Of a stretch of 64,000 nucleotides of DNA, positions 62,633 through 64,000 are shown piece after piece. This DNA comes from Solenopsis invicta (Eukaryota > Arthropoda > Insecta > Hymenoptera > Formicidae): the NCBI RefSeq assembly GCF_016802725.1, contig NC_052667.1, positions 21,040,346-21,104,345 of the forward strand, read 5' to 3'. The notes beneath the pieces are model-generated. The model ran no database searches, had not been told where the DNA came from, and saw nothing but the letters and a program-made list of their open reading frames with translations. Within the stretch, counting starts at the first letter, position 1, and the number at the start of each line of letters is the position of its first letter. Made by a program: the position numbers and the translations under genes.

Positions 62633-64000
62633 GTACGTTTTATCGTAAGACAAATATCTACAATACGAGATATTTTTGTTAAACCACTTTTAACTATCCA
62701 ATAAATTTATATGTTTTTAAATAACGTGCAATTAAAGAGCGTAACGAAACATGACTACAAGTTGATAGATTCGATTTTATTGTTTTCAAATAGAATCACA
62801 CATGTTCAGGGATGAAATAGAATCACTTGATATATAATCAATTAAGAGAATGAACTCTTGTATACGTGCACACAGATATGCACATAAATAACACCATTGC
62901 TATGTATGGATATCAAGATTTCATGCTCTTTGACTATGTATAAAGTTTCTAAAAACGTGCTTCATTCAATTTTATTGTTTTAATAAGATGGGATCAAAAT
63001 CACCTGCTCGCAATTTCTATTTATACTTTTGTAAATTTATCATTGCGATTTTATTTTTATACAATGTGACCTATCGAAACAGATGGTATAGGATCGTCGT
63101 GCAACGTTACAATACACTCGTCATGGTACATCGATCGTGCTAAAATTGTATGTCACTTGCTATTAATTTACTTGTTATATCCTTCTGTTTAGTGATTTGC
63201 GTTTTCCGTATGTTTTTCAACACAGTATTTTTCAGCTGTTTCTACAATGTTTGTCGTAAAAAAAGTGCGGTTGTTCAAAGTTATTCTCGTGTATATAGTA
63301 TTTAATGCTAGAGGTCTGTAACTTGAACAGTATACATGTATCGACGCACATTTCCAAATATAGACTCGTACTATTATGACATCAAGTCAGCAATCTTCTT
63401 GGTGTCCCATATATTCGCATAAATGACGCTCGTAAATGTAAAGTTACACGGAATCGATCGGCAGCGATCGCTCGAACTTTTGCTCGCGAGAGGTTCACGT
63501 AGATATCGGCTTAAAATTCTATGAGTTTCTGTGTTTATACACGTAGTCGCAACATCCTCTGAAAATATTTATTGTCGGAGAAATAGTGGCATTTGTTTCT
63601 GCAAAAGTAATAGACTGCATGTACGCCGAACGAAAGCGGTAAAGGCTATATAAAGTATTCGAGACGGTAAATATCGAAACGCTGATTTTACAAATTATGA
63701 GCTTTAACACGTGAATATTTGCTTGCCATTGTAATGTTCGTAATAGCGTTAATTTTGTAATGGTATACCCAGAGATATAACACTAGAAAATATAAAATAG
63801 AAAACCATTTTTCTTTGAATCAAAGTAAAATTAAAATAATATAATTATGTTGCAAATTGTCGATTTTAGCAGATTAAACATCATTTTTTACCTTTTTTTT
63901 TTACATCAAGCAAAATTAATTTGAATGGAGTCTTGACGTCACACTTAGAATTACCAAGATGTTTATTATTCTAAAGTTGCAACGAAACATGGAATCTAAT
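62633..64000 (+). other. kuz: Start of the following kuz intron
   Basis: Begins with donor GTACGT directly after the prodomain exon. The rest is mostly AT-rich unique sequence. I looked for the continuation of the ADAM10 prodomain (a GSV-type block after the SH motif) in the + frames and did not see it, so the next exon lies past the window. A GC-richer patch at about 63430-63520 has no clear coding content. Confidence 0.7.

Overview
The window reads as a stretch of an insect nuclear genome, most likely Hymenoptera and plausibly an ant. The basis is a single clear animal-type exon, very long non-coding spans that alternate between AT-rich sequence and CpG-containing GC-richer blocks, many (TC)n, (GA)n and (TG)n arrays, and short TA-flanked inverted-repeat transposons. 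The order-level placement is inference. I see no bacterial-style gene organisation, tRNA, rRNA or CRISPR array.

The only confidently coding segment is one exon at 62369-62632 (+). It encodes part of the prodomain of an ADAM10/Kuzbanian-type metalloprotease (kuz), the alpha-secretase that cleaves Notch. It is a clean phase-1 to phase-1 exon of 88 codons' length. Almost everything upstream (1-62368) is therefore read as the interior of a very long kuz 5' intron, and 62633-64000 is the start of the next intron. The signal-peptide exon and promoter were not found and probably lie left of the window.

The most interesting content is inside the intron. Two sites (junctions 6527/6528 and 27487/27488) have the full signature of recursive splicing ratchet points: a TACTAAY branch point, a T-rich tract, and a 3' splice site fused directly to a consensus 5' splice site (CAG|GTAAGT and CAG|GTGAGT). 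In both the branch-point A is 27 nt upstream of the junction. Drosophila kuz is one of the genes in which intron removal by recursive splicing was shown experimentally, so this suggests the mechanism is retained in the same gene in another insect order. A downstream donor after the first site would define a 47-nt RS-exon with an in-frame stop. A weaker third site (57609/57610) and a frame-preserving 15-nt microexon (44371-44385) are further candidates.

Layout: 1-6.5 kb, mixed sequence with a foldback and a small tandem duplication. 6.5-6.9 kb, ratchet point 1 and an adjacent MITE. 7.7-8.45 kb, an old direct duplication. 13.5-16.6 kb, a GC-rich block. 17.1-18.7 kb, a possible MITE, a GTC-rich tract and a GA array. 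19.3-27.4 kb, alternating GC and AT blocks with a perfect 21-bp hairpin. 27.5 kb, ratchet point 2. 30-34.8 kb, a cluster of pyrimidine arrays. 36.1-36.5 kb, a CAGGGTGTCCC-ended transposon. 45.3-46.1 kb, a CGA-rich minisatellite, followed by a TIR element at 46.25-47.1 kb. 50.5-50.7 kb, a (TG)76 array inside 30-bp direct repeats. 47.8 and 53.8 kb, two perfect 18-bp palindromes. 58.4-58.6 kb, a palindromic MITE. 62.4 kb, the kuz exon. The many short ORFs in the rest look like chance or low-complexity frames and are not called as genes.
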